64,000 nt of DNA from Glaciimonas sp. (lineage in GTDB: Bacteria > Pseudomonadota > Gammaproteobacteria > Burkholderiales > Burkholderiaceae_D). Below, in pieces: positions 20,840 through 29,051 of the stretch (position 1 is the stretch's first letter; every line of letters starts with the position of its first letter). Location: NCBI GenBank assembly GCA_012927585.1, contig JABBOY010000022.1, positions 62,001 to 126,000 of the forward strand, given 5' to 3'. Made by a program: the position numbers and the translations under genes. A model generated the notes under the pieces. That model was given only the letters and a program-made list of their open reading frames with translations, searched no databases and had not been told where the DNA came from.

Positions 20840-21586
20840 GTGCGGGCGTTCTTACGCCCAAAAATAGGACTATTCAACCATCGCAGCCTCGATGGATGGG
20901 AATCGCTTTGCGCTTTCATCAGGCGGCATGGAGAAATCATATCCACAAACATGTGGCAGGGACAATGGCAGGGGCGCAGCCCAGCGGGTGATATTCATCA
21001 GAGCGTCAGAAATATTACCAGCCCGACAGGCGGGATCGTTCGCGGTAAATTTCCAAGTCGCAAGAACGGTCGAATGGTGCATCACGAAGGCATGCTGGAA
21101 CTGGATGCCATTTACCTGTTCGAGACTTCGCCGCAGATTATTCGTTACCGCGAGCAGCCGATGACGATCCATTATCCAGATGGGCCGAAGCTCCGGCGCT
21201 ACACGCCGGACTTCGAGCTATTGCTCATGACCGGCGAAATCGTGTTGATCGAGGTAAAGCCAACCAGATTCCTTGAAAAAGAGGAAATTCGTCACAAGTT
21301 CGACCGCATCGAGGAGCACATGGGCCGGTCCAGCACGCCCTTCGTGATTCTCACGGACAAAATCATTCGCCAAGAACCCCGGTTAACCAATTTGCGCTGG
21401 GTTTACCACGGCGCTGCACGGGTGCCACCGACCGCCGACGCGTCGCGGATCGCACTGAACAAATACGGCGCCCAATTCCCGGCGCCAATCAGAACCGCAA
21501 GAACGTTACTCGCCGAAAGGAGCATCGAACCATTCAGCTTGCTTCTTGCCGGTTGCGCTGTTCGCTCGTCACACCCATTACGTTAG
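20840..21586 (+). CDS. TnsA-like transposon endonuclease
   Basis: The product has the TnsA N-terminal nuclease pattern: HHEGMLELDAIYLFE, then IIRYREQPMTIHYP, YTPDFELLLMTGEIVLIEVK, which holds the catalytic E...D...ExK residues. In Tn7-like elements TnsA cuts the 5' ends while TnsB cuts and joins the 3' ends. The start is uncertain. GTG 20840 is the first standard start, but a strong AGGAGG (20730-20735) sits eight bases before an in-frame ATA at 20744, and the residues between look genuine. A lost ATG is possible. The partner gene downstream is broken. Confidence 0.75.
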   Translation: MRAFLRPKIGLFNHRSLDGWESLCAFIRRHGEIISTNMWQGQWQGRSPAGDIHQSVRNITSPTGGIVRGKFPSRKNGRMVHHEGMLELDAIYLFETSPQIIRYREQPMTIHYPDGPKLRRYTPDFELLLMTGEIVLIEVKPTRFLEKEEIRHKFDRIEEHMGRSSTPFVILTDKIIRQEPRLTNLRWVYHGAARVPPTADASRIALNKYGAQFPAPIRTARTLLAERSIEPFSLLLAGCAVRSSHPLR

Positions 21587-21619
21587 ATACCCCGATAAAT
21601 TATTCCACGGAGGCCGATC

Positions 21620-22020
21620 ATGGCTGGTTTTGGATTGCAAAAGAATATGGTTTTTGATTGGAACGGCACCGAGTTTCTGATCGACCGGTTCCAACCAAAT
21701 GGTGACGTGCTATTGGAGTGCGTCAAAAATGGAAGCATCTCAATTGTGCCGCGCGAACAACTTCTCGCTGAATATCGTCAGGGAAACGTTTTGGCGAAAG
21801 CTCCGGTGCCGGGCGCTGGATCGACAGTGGAAAAAGTTTTCTCAAGGCCGCTCGATGAGCTATCCCAAGATGTCCAGCAAGAGGCGGCGCGGCGGCGGCA
21901 TTACGGGCCAGGGACCAAGGTGCGCGTGCTATACGACCACGAAGACCTTGGGGATATCCATGTTTGGGGGCCGGACAGTGCCGACCCTGTCAGCGTTCTT
22001 GCATTGGACCAAAGCTACGC
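21620..22020 (+). pseudogene. TnsB/TniA-like transposase remnant, core deleted and 3' end lost
   Basis: ATG 21620 has GGAGG upstream. The first 60 residues (FDWNGTEFLIDRFQPNGDVL, REQLLAEYRQGNVL) match the N-terminal domain of Mu/TnsB-type transposases. Soon after comes YGPGTKVRVLYDHEDLGDIH followed by VWGPD, which belongs to the C-terminal beta-barrel. The DDE catalytic core that should lie between is absent, so an in-frame internal deletion has occurred. After LALDQSYA the sequence switches to an inverted IS1595-type fragment. The gene cannot encode an active transposase. Confidence 0.65.
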
Positions 22021-22560
22021 CCACCGATGTAGGTTTCATCGGCTTCGACGTGTTCCTCGGGCTTACCACCAATTCGATCCTGATCGGGTCGCACCATACC
22101 GACGCGCAGCTTGTGAAGAATCTGGAACGCGGTCTCGTAGCACGAGATTCCGAGTTGCCGCTGAAACTGAACAGCCGATATGCCGAGTGTTTGACTGGTG
22201 ACCAAGTACGCTGCCCAGAACCAAACCGAGAGCGGAGTGTACGTGCGTTCCATGATCGTGCCAGCGGTGAGACTCGTGTCACAGCGACACTTCCGACAAC
22301 GGAGCACGCCGAGGCGCGTGGAGATACGGTAAGGCTCACCGGATGTGTCACAACGAGGACAGACGAAGCCATTAGCCGATCGCGCGCACTCAAGCTATGC
22401 CGCACATGCTGCCTCGTTCGGAAACAGCCGCTGAAACTTCGGCAGCGAGTGCGGAAACGCCAAATCGCCTCGCTCCAGAACATCGATCACCACGGTACTC
22501 CAGGTTGATGCAGTTGCTCAATATACTACCGGTAGCACGTGTGTGTGACAACCCGATAAG
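22018..22560 (-). pseudogene. IS1595-family (ISXO2-like) transposase remnant
   Basis: Minus-strand translation gives the zinc-ribbon CPRCDTSGEPYRIST...LRCRKCRCD and the ISXO2-like domain start WFWAAYLVTSQTLGISAVQF, GMVRPDQDRIGGKPEEHVEA and DETYIGG. The frame is cut by an in-frame TAG at 22395-22397, where relatives have Tyr, and the gene ends abruptly at about 22018 after the first catalytic Asp. It is therefore dead and truncated. The left terminal sequence is probably near 22545-22560. The outer boundary is approximate. Confidence 0.75.
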
Positions 22561-22835
22561 CACGGGGCTTTATTTTGTGCGCGCAGGTTTTGGGGGTGGG
22601 GGATTAAATGACAATTACTCGGAAGCGAACAGCCACCGGTTTCGAAGGTGCGCCGGAAACTCGGAACACCCGCCCATATTGAGCACAAAACAGGGCTGCA
22701 AAATCTTTTGACGGTATCAGTGACGGTATTTTTCAATTCAAAAAAATAAAAACTCAATATCCATGTGGGTTGCGTGGCATGTTACGGTTTCAGTCGGGAC
22801 CAGTTACAGATTTCAAGCAGTTCCAGAACGTCCTG

Positions 22836-22872
22836 AAAGCCGCACTTCTCACTGTGAGGACGCGGCTTTTTT
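22836..22872 (+). terminator. Intrinsic terminator at the right edge of the island
   Basis: AAAGCCGC (22836-22843) pairs with GCGGCTTT (22862-22869), with CTCAC/GTGAG pairing inside the loop, followed by TTTTTT on the plus strand. It is convergent with the ABC operon ending at 22902 and may also slow transcription coming from that side. No intact plus-strand gene ends here, so it may belong to one lost when the island formed. Confidence 0.7.
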
Positions 22873-22901
22873 GCTCCAGTGCGAACCTATCCGAATAGGG
22901 A

Positions 22902-23705
22902 TTAATGGCAGTCCGGTACGTTTTGGTCCAGATACACTTCAAAGGCAACGTCACTGGCCCATTTTTTCCTGATCTGGAGCCAGTAACTGTTTTCCGACCA
23001 CGCGCGCGCAGTTTTCTTCAGGAACGCCAGCATATCGGCGTCACCGGCAGGCGCGATTAGCACTAGCGTGGTGCGCTGTCCGACTTTCAGACGGGCTGAA
23101 AATTTCTTCCACTCCGGCAACTTGAGCAGTTCGTTTAACATCGTATCGTCGTGTACGGCGGCGTCGCAAACGCCGCTTCTGAGCGCCAGCAAGGAATCGG
23201 CCGGCGCTTTGGTGACTTTTTCAATCGCACCGTAGCTGGCGGCCATGGTGCCGACATAAGCGCCGCCTTCGGATAGGCAAACGGTGCGTCCTTTGAGCTG
23301 TTCCGGCTGCTTGATATCGGTATCGGTGCGCAGGATTGCTAGTGGCGCGGCGCTGTAAGCAGTCGGCACCACCGCTGCGTTGCGCAAGAACGGGTCGGTG
23401 TCGGAAATCGCTGCCAGCACCACATCCGCCTTGCCGCTAGCCAGCAACTGCATGCGATTGGCAGGTGTTGCGCGCAGTGTGGTCAGCGGCACTTTCAGGC
23501 GCGCGGCAAGATCTTTTGCCAAAATGATTTCGATACTTTCCGAGGTGCGGTATTTGGCACCCGCCACATAAGGCGGCACGATGCGGCTCACGCCAACCGC
23601 TAACTTGGCACGCTCCGGCAAGCCGGCAGCCCATGCGGTGAAGCTGGCGCATCCCAAGATGGCAGCTATCAATGTACCCAGCAGAAATGATTGCTTGACC
23701 GGCAT
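22902..23705 (-). CDS. Family 3-type periplasmic substrate-binding protein
   Basis: The 267-residue protein has a signal peptide (MPVKQSFLLGTLIAAILGCA, cleavage near ASFTAWAAG) and an SBP_bac_3-like body (AKLAVGVSRIVPPYV, LAARLKVPLTTLRATPANRM, SGKADVVLAAISDTDPF). The ligand is unknown. ATG 23705 is favoured by GGAG seven bases upstream. It is the last gene of an ABC operon that already has a binding protein of another family, so it may be a second receptor or a sensor-type subunit. Confidence 0.8.
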   Translation of the reverse strand: MPVKQSFLLGTLIAAILGCASFTAWAAGLPERAKLAVGVSRIVPPYVAGAKYRTSESIEIILAKDLAARLKVPLTTLRATPANRMQLLASGKADVVLAAISDTDPFLRNAAVVPTAYSAAPLAILRTDTDIKQPEQLKGRTVCLSEGGAYVGTMAASYGAIEKVTKAPADSLLALRSGVCDAAVHDDTMLNELLKLPEWKKFSARLKVGQRTTLVLIAPAGDADMLAFLKKTARAWSENSYWLQIRKKWASDVAFEVYLDQNVPDCH

Positions 23706-23733
23706 CGCAGACTCCATGACCAGACGTTTATAA

Positions 23734-24507
23734 CTAAACGTATTGATACCGTAACAGGCGGTGCTTGAGTTTTTCCAGGATGAATTGATCGATCAGGACT
23801 GCCAAAATCGCAATCGTCAGGATATTCATCATGACGCCGACCATATCGGCAGTTTCGCCCGCATACGCCAGCGAACGTCCCAGGCCTTTGCCGAAACCGA
23901 TCAGCATTTCGGCCGAAATCAGCGCCCGCCATGCATTGCCGAAAGCCAGTTGCGCGCCAGTGATCAGTTCCGGCATCACGGCCGGCAGATAGACGCGTTT
24001 GAGCAGGTCGAGGCGCGTGGCACCCATCACGCGTGCTGCCGATACATGCACTTTTTGCACGCTTTCGGTTGCATTCATGACCGACAGCGCAGCCGGAAAA
24101 AATGCCGCAATCGCCACTACGATGATAATCGGCAGGCTACCGAAACCCATCAGGATCAACAGCAACGGCACCCATGCGATCGACGGAATCGATTGCAAAA
24201 TGATGATGGCCGACTTCAATACTTCGCGGAAGAAAAACAGTACCGCGCCGACCAAGCCGAAACTAATTCCCAGCAACAAGGCAGCGCCATAACCGATGCC
24301 TAGCCGCGACAGGCTGCCCCATAAAGCGATGCGGAACTGTTCCGTCTGTACCTCTTCCCACAAGCGCACCAGCACGGTGGGAACATCCGGCATCAGAAAA
24401 TCCGGCAAGAACCATGCGGCGATTTGCCACATCAGCAAGATGAAGGCAATCGCCAGAATCATGGCGAATTTTTTTTGATAACTGGTAAGGTGAATCTGAG
24501 TACTCAT
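23734..24507 (-). CDS. ABC transporter permease, nitrate/sulfonate/taurine type
   Basis: The 257-residue membrane protein has six predicted helices and the BPD-type permease EAA loop VSAARVMGATRLDLLKRVYLP, together with IIILQSIPSIAWVPLLLILM and a C-terminal segment ending ILEKLKHRLLRYQYV. It matches the SsuC/TauC/NrtB family. It lies between the two binding-protein genes, 66 bases after the first with a hairpin in the gap. Confidence 0.88.
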   Translation of the reverse strand: MSTQIHLTSYQKKFAMILAIAFILLMWQIAAWFLPDFLMPDVPTVLVRLWEEVQTEQFRIALWGSLSRLGIGYGAALLLGISFGLVGAVLFFFREVLKSAIIILQSIPSIAWVPLLLILMGFGSLPIIIVVAIAAFFPAALSVMNATESVQKVHVSAARVMGATRLDLLKRVYLPAVMPELITGAQLAFGNAWRALISAEMLIGFGKGLGRSLAYAGETADMVGVMMNILTIAILAVLIDQFILEKLKHRLLRYQYV

Positions 24508-24523
24508 GGCAACTTCAAAATGC

Positions 24524-24547
24524 GAAGGCCGACTTGTGCCGGCCTTC
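24524..24547 (-). repeat. Hairpin after the first binding-protein gene
   Basis: GAAGGCCG (24524-24531) pairs with CGGCCTTC (24540-24547), an exact 8-bp stem. It lies between the SsuA-like gene and the permease start. The minus strand continues GCATTTTG, a poor T-run, so an mRNA-stabilising or partial-attenuation role is more likely than full termination. Confidence 0.5.
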
Positions 24548-24573
24548 AATAGCTAAAAAGAAAAACAACGCAA

Positions 24574-25569
24574 TTATAGTTTGCGGTCTTTTTGCCAGGA
24601 CAGGTCAATAATCGTCTTGACGTCGAACGGCTTGCCATCGCGGGTTTTCAAGGCGCCCTGCTGTTGCAGGATGTCGGCTATTTCCTGCATCCGCAATTGT
24701 TCCTTGGCGGTCAGTGCGGCACTGAAAGTCTGACTCTTGATGGCATCGCGAATCACATCTTCACGCGGCAAGTCGCCATGCTTGAGGGTTTTCAGGGTGG
24801 GCTCGGAAATGAAATAAGATGCAATCAGTTTCGATGCTTCAGCGGGTTTCTTTTGCAGCAAATCGATCGCTTCGCGCTGGGCATCGAGCGATTTCCAGAC
24901 CTCGGCACGGCGTTTTGCCAGCGTCTCGCCGGAAGTGATGACGACCATGCATGGGAAAGGCCAGACTTCGCCGATTTCGTAAATTTGTTTTACCGGCGCA
25001 ATCAATTGCGCAATGCTGGCTTGCGGCTCAAACAAGAATGCGGCATCGACCCGCTTGCCCACCAGGGACTGCACCGCCACCTGCGGGCTGACGCCCATGA
25101 TGTTGACATCGTCCACCTTCAGTCCGGCATTCTTCAGTACCACACCTTTCAAGACGGTGTCGGCGGTGCTGCCTTCCGCTTGCGACGCCAGCGAGTGGCC
25201 TTTCAGGCCGGCGACATCCTTGATGCCGCTGTCTTCACGCACCACAATCGCGTGATAGCCATGCTGCGCACCGCCCACCACTTTCAGGTTGGCACCCTTG
25301 GATGCCCACGCCACCGCATTGGTAAAGCCCAGCACGCCGGTATCGAGTTGGCCGCCGACGATAGCCTTGATCAGATCGGTGCCGGATTTGAATTCGATCA
25401 GCTCGACATCCAAACCCTGCTTCTTGTAGAAACCGCCTTCGTGCGCGGCAATCGCCTGCGCATCGTCCATCACGCGCAAGTAACCAACCTTGAACTTATT
25501 GGCAGCCAGAGCCTGGCCACTGAGCACCAATACCGCTGCTGCGAAAAATAATAATCGTGACAGTTTCAT
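24574..25569 (-). CDS. Periplasmic binding protein, NrtA/SsuA/TauA type
   Basis: The 331-residue protein has a clear signal peptide (MKLSRLLFFAAAVLVLSGQA, cleavage near ALA-ANK). The body follows the NMT1/SsuA pattern: KVGYLRVMDDAQAIAAHEGG, YKKQGLDVELIEFKSGTDLI, GFTNAVAWASKGANLKVVGG, ASQAEGSTADTVLKGV. It should bind an alkanesulfonate, taurine, nitrate or related small ligand; the sequence alone does not say which. Its start overlaps the ATPase stop by four bases (ATGA). Confidence 0.88.
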   Translation of the reverse strand: MKLSRLLFFAAAVLVLSGQALAANKFKVGYLRVMDDAQAIAAHEGGFYKKQGLDVELIEFKSGTDLIKAIVGGQLDTGVLGFTNAVAWASKGANLKVVGGAQHGYHAIVVREDSGIKDVAGLKGHSLASQAEGSTADTVLKGVVLKNAGLKVDDVNIMGVSPQVAVQSLVGKRVDAAFLFEPQASIAQLIAPVKQIYEIGEVWPFPCMVVITSGETLAKRRAEVWKSLDAQREAIDLLQKKPAEASKLIASYFISEPTLKTLKHGDLPREDVIRDAIKSQTFSAALTAKEQLRMQEIADILQQQGALKTRDGKPFDVKTIIDLSWQKDRKL

Positions 25570-26339
25570 ACGCCAACCTCTTCAATTGATTTTGCAAAAT
25601 TGTCTTGCTCTGCATGGATTCCCAGCAGACCCAGAATTTGACGCCGGATCGCTGAAAATTCAGACAGGTCGTGGGTTTTTTCGTGATGTGCCAAATTGAA
25701 TTCACGCAGCACCGTGGCGGGCCGCGCGCTAAATACCAGAATCCGGTCGGCCAGGAACAGCGCCTCGTCGACGTCGTGCGTGACCAGCAAAACGGTCGGC
25801 CGTTCTTCGCGAATCAATTGGCGCAATGCATCCTGCAAAGTCATCCGGGTCAGCGCATCGAGCGCGCCGAACGGCTCGTCCAGCAACAGCACTTGCGGAC
25901 GCGAAATGAATGCGCGCGCCAGCGCCGCGCGTTGCCGCATGCCGCCTGACACCTGATGCGGATAATAGGCTTCGAAACCTTGCAGGTTGACTTTCGACAG
26001 CCAAATATTGGCCTGGACACGTGCTTCCTGTTTGTCGACTTGCTGGAATTCGAGCGCCAGCGCAACGTTTTGCTGCAATGTCAGCCACGGGTAGAGCGCA
26101 TTTTCCTGAAACATCAGGGTGCGCTGCGGATGCGGACCTATGATCGGCTGGCCATCGGCCAGGATGCTGCCACTGCCTGGCTTTTCCAGTCCGGCAGCAA
26201 TGTGCAGCAGCGTCGATTTGCCGCAGCCGGATGGGCCGACCAGCGCCACCAACTCACCATCTTCGATGTCGCGGCTAAAGTTATCGATCACATGCAAACC
26301 GGAAAAACTTTTTTGTATATTCTCGAAAGACAGCTTCAT
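25566..26339 (-). CDS. ABC transporter ATP-binding protein, nitrate/sulfonate/taurine type
   Basis: The 257-residue ATPase has Walker A GPSGCGKSTLL, Q-loop MFQENALYPWLTL, signature VSGGMRQRAALARAF, Walker B VLLLDEPFGALDALTR and H-loop LLVTHDVDEAL. It is the first gene of the four-gene operon and has GAGG before ATG 26339. The operon runs ATPase, binding protein, permease, second binding protein. Confidence 0.92.
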   Translation of the reverse strand: MKLSFENIQKSFSGLHVIDNFSRDIEDGELVALVGPSGCGKSTLLHIAAGLEKPGSGSILADGQPIIGPHPQRTLMFQENALYPWLTLQQNVALALEFQQVDKQEARVQANIWLSKVNLQGFEAYYPHQVSGGMRQRAALARAFISRPQVLLLDEPFGALDALTRMTLQDALRQLIREERPTVLLVTHDVDEALFLADRILVFSARPATVLREFNLAHHEKTHDLSEFSAIRRQILGLLGIHAEQDNFAKSIEEVGV

Positions 26340-26714
26340 GAGACCTCGTTTCTGAATCGCACAACGGCAACCGGCGCTGCATCAATGATGCATGTGCGTT
26401 ATAACGAACGGGAGTTTGATAGATGCTGCGCACTGTACCGAGCCAGCTTATGCAGCACAACGATTTTTACGCGTTATGCTTATTCAAAAATAGCATATAG
26501 CAATATGATCCGGTGGCTCATCAGGCCGAATTTAAATCAAAATACTGCCGGCTGGCAATTTATTCGATTTTGAACATTGCAAAGGAATTTTATGTCTGCA
26601 GCTCAGTCAACAACATTGTTAATGATGTAATGTGCACATATTGCCGCTCTGTTTTTATTTTAAACTCGGGGTAAGTTTTGGACTCGCCTGCCAGCAACCT
26701 TGATCGGACTCTCC
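26340..26714. other. Divergent promoter region, ABC operon and pgi
   Basis: This 375-base AT-rich gap must hold the promoters for both divergent units. I see no gene, terminator or repeat that I can support in it. Confidence 0.4.
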
Positions 26715-28355
26715 ATGCAACCACTGACCGCCAGCACATCCTTTTACGCTCTGCAATCCCACTCCGCCAGCGCAAAAAACTGGCGTCTGCCGGATTTATT
26801 TGCACAGGATTCGCAGCGCTTTGCAGACATGTCGCTCAAGACCGACGGCCTGCTGTTGGATTATTCCAAAAATCTGATCACTGCCGAAACCCTGCAATTG
26901 CTGCTCAATCTGGCGCATGAACGCGGAGTGGAAGAGCAGCGCGAAGCGATGTTTGCCGGTGACAAAATCAACACCACTGAAAACCGCGCAGTGCTGCATA
27001 CTGCGCTGCGCACACCACGCGACGCCCGACTGTTGCTGGACGGCCAGGATGTAATCGCGGATGTGCACGCGGTGCTGGATCAAATGCGCGCATTCACCCA
27101 GCGCGTGCGCAGCGGACAATGGCGGGGCCACACCGGAGCCGCCATTACCGACATCGTCAACATCGGCATTGGCGGCTCCGACCTTGGCCCCAGAACGGTG
27201 TGTCAAGCCTTGCGTCCCTTTGCACAACCCGACTTACAGCTACATTTTGTGTCGAACGTTGACGGTTGCGATCTGGATGCGGTTCTATTCAGATGCAATC
27301 CAGAAACTACGCTTTTCATCATCGCTTCCAAAACCTTCACCACGCTGGAAACCATGATGAACGCGCACTCAGCCCGCGACTGGCTGCTGCAACATGGCTG
27401 CACCGAGGCGGCACTGGCCCGGCATTTTGTGGCGCTCTCAACCAATACCGCAGCGGTCAAAGCGTTCGGCATCAATCCCGAGAATATGTTCCCGTTCTGG
27501 GACTGGGTCGGCGGGCGTTACTCAGTCTGGTCGGCAATCGGATTACCGGTTGCGCTGGCGGTCGGGTTCGACCATTTTGCCGAATTTTTGCAGGGCGCGC
27601 ACACGATGGATCAGCATTTTCGCAGCGCGCCGCTAGAATCGAACATGCCGGTTCTGCTGGCGCTAGTCGGTATATGGAACCGCAATTTCCTGGGCTGCTC
27701 GTCGCTGTCGATTGCGCCCTATCTGCAAGACTTGAGACTGCTGCCGGCTTTCTTGCAGCAACTGGATATGGAAAGCAATGGCAAAAGCGTTGCCAGGAAT
27801 GGCACCGCGCTGGAAACCGCCAGCGGCCCGCTGGTCTGGGGCCAAGCCGGCACCAATGGACAACATGCGTATTTCCAGTTGCTGCATCAGGGCACTGATG
27901 TAATCCCGGTCGATTTCATTGCCGCGTTAAAGCCGCAACACAAGTTGCCGGCTCACCACGCGGCGCTACTAGCGAACTGCTTCGCGCAGTCGGAAGCGCT
28001 GATGCGCGGCAAGAGCGCAGAAGAAGTACGCTCCGAAATGCAGGCCCAGGGCATTGATCCAGAGCGGACCGCGGCGCTGGCGCCGCACCGCACTTTTGCC
28101 GGCAACCGCCCCAGCAACACGATTCTGATGGATGCACTCACTCCTAAAACCCTGGGTGCACTGATCGCGTTGTATGAGCACAAAGTCTTCGTCCAGGGCG
28201 TGATATGGGGCGTCAATAGCTTTGATCAATGGGGCGTCGAACTGGGCAAGGTGCTGGCCCAAAAAATCCAATCCGAATTACTGGGCGCGGCGCAACCGCA
28301 GCAGCACGACAACTCCACCAATGGCCTCATCGCCATCGCCAAAACTGCGCTTTGA
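26715..28355 (+). CDS. pgi: Glucose-6-phosphate isomerase
   Basis: The 546-residue protein shows the PGI signatures: NIGIGGSDLGPRTVCQAL, FIIASKTFTTLETM (phosphate-binding loop), FPFWDWVGGRYSVWSAIGLP and the C-terminal NSFDQWGVELGKVLA. Catalytic Glu and His lie in QLDMESNGKSV and the region GQAGTNGQHAYFQLLHQG. It interconverts glucose-6-phosphate and fructose-6-phosphate. ATG 26715 fits the family start; a TTG five codons upstream is an alternative. Confidence 0.97.
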   Translation: MQPLTASTSFYALQSHSASAKNWRLPDLFAQDSQRFADMSLKTDGLLLDYSKNLITAETLQLLLNLAHERGVEEQREAMFAGDKINTTENRAVLHTALRTPRDARLLLDGQDVIADVHAVLDQMRAFTQRVRSGQWRGHTGAAITDIVNIGIGGSDLGPRTVCQALRPFAQPDLQLHFVSNVDGCDLDAVLFRCNPETTLFIIASKTFTTLETMMNAHSARDWLLQHGCTEAALARHFVALSTNTAAVKAFGINPENMFPFWDWVGGRYSVWSAIGLPVALAVGFDHFAEFLQGAHTMDQHFRSAPLESNMPVLLALVGIWNRNFLGCSSLSIAPYLQDLRLLPAFLQQLDMESNGKSVARNGTALETASGPLVWGQAGTNGQHAYFQLLHQGTDVIPVDFIAALKPQHKLPAHHAALLANCFAQSEALMRGKSAEEVRSEMQAQGIDPERTAALAPHRTFAGNRPSNTILMDALTPKTLGALIALYEHKVFVQGVIWGVNSFDQWGVELGKVLAQKIQSELLGAAQPQQHDNSTNGLIAIAKTAL

Positions 28356-28433
28356 TTCCTTTCACCTCGGCTATCCGACATTCTGTGAATTTCGCACATC
28401 ATGTTTTTTCATTATGGCCGTGCAGTACATCCA

Positions 28434-28706
28434 TTAGTAAGCCGGTAAATAAAGGGGGTAAAGCGTAGACTCTTCGCGCTGTATGCGCTCAACCAACACT
28501 TTGCCGACCGCGCTCAGATCGTTGCCAAACGACGCGACCAGATTAGGTTGCACCGCGAGTTGGTGGTACTTTCCCAGAAACTCCAGTACGGCTTTGCCGA
28601 TACCTTCCATCTCATGCCGGAGCTCGTGAATCAGTGCATGGCTTTCGGCATCCTGTGCTAGCGCGTGTTCCAGGTAGATATACAGGCGCACGCTCTCGGT
28701 CAGCAA
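28434..28706 (-). pseudogene. Hemerythrin-like protein, C-terminal fragment
   Basis: About 90 residues remain: LTESVRLYIYLEHAL, LIHELRHEMEGIGKAVLEFL and RIQREESTLYPLYLP. Paired helices with H, E and a closing EE..LYPLY resemble the second half of hemerythrin-type HHE proteins. The first half, with the other metal ligands, is missing. The open frame reaches upstream only to a TAA near 28736, and only TTG or CTG are available as starts. It is convergent with pgi. It may be a decayed gene or a short unrelated helical protein. Confidence 0.4.
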
Positions 28707-29051
28707 ATGCGACTGAAGAAAAGAAAACGCGTTTTAAATAGTGAAAATCAAGGAACGCGTGGCTCGCTGGGTGGTGAACGCATCATCGATAGCAATGATG
28801 GTAATGAGACTGTCTTGGCGATCTTGATTTCTTTTGAAGAAGAAGCCCCAGAATTGAAGTTGCCTGAAAACCACAGGCCGCTTACGCCTGTTCAATAGGG
28901 CATTCTCCGAGCAGATAATGCGCGGCTCGGCGCATCAATCGGTTGAAGCGACGCTCTGCATTTTTATACATACTAGATATATGTATTTATAACAAATACA
29001 TTAAAAACATGCGGTGAATAGCATATTTTTAATGATACCCCCTATTTAAAT
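28707..29051. other. Gap between hemerythrin remnant and the GGDEF/EAL gene
   Basis: This 345-base gap contains copy A of the 75-base element (28968-29042). A weak plus-strand frame of 77 codons at 28665-28898 has no family features and overlaps the remnant gene; I do not call it. Confidence 0.4.
28968..29042 (+). repeat. 75-base intergenic element, copy A
   Basis: It starts ACATACTAGATATATGTATT and ends AATGATACCCC. The core folds particularly well: CATTAAAAA (28999-29007) pairs exactly with TTTTTAATG (29026-29034), enclosing ATGC/GCAT around a GGTGAATA loop. It points into the 3' end of the GGDEF/EAL gene, whose stop is ten bases away. Confidence 0.65.

Noticed and set aside
21699-22508. 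A 269-codon plus-strand frame across the tnsB remnant and the IS1595 remnant
   Set aside because: It is out of frame with the TnsB-like start and antisense to the recognisable IS1595 transposase; no family features.
22690-22760. Attachment-site-like sequence (repeated GACGGTAT words) near the island edge
   Set aside because: No integrase gene and no matching copy at the other edge; the resemblance alone is not enough.
28665-28898. A 77-codon plus-strand frame
   Set aside because: It overlaps the hemerythrin remnant on the other strand and shows no known motif or ribosome site.
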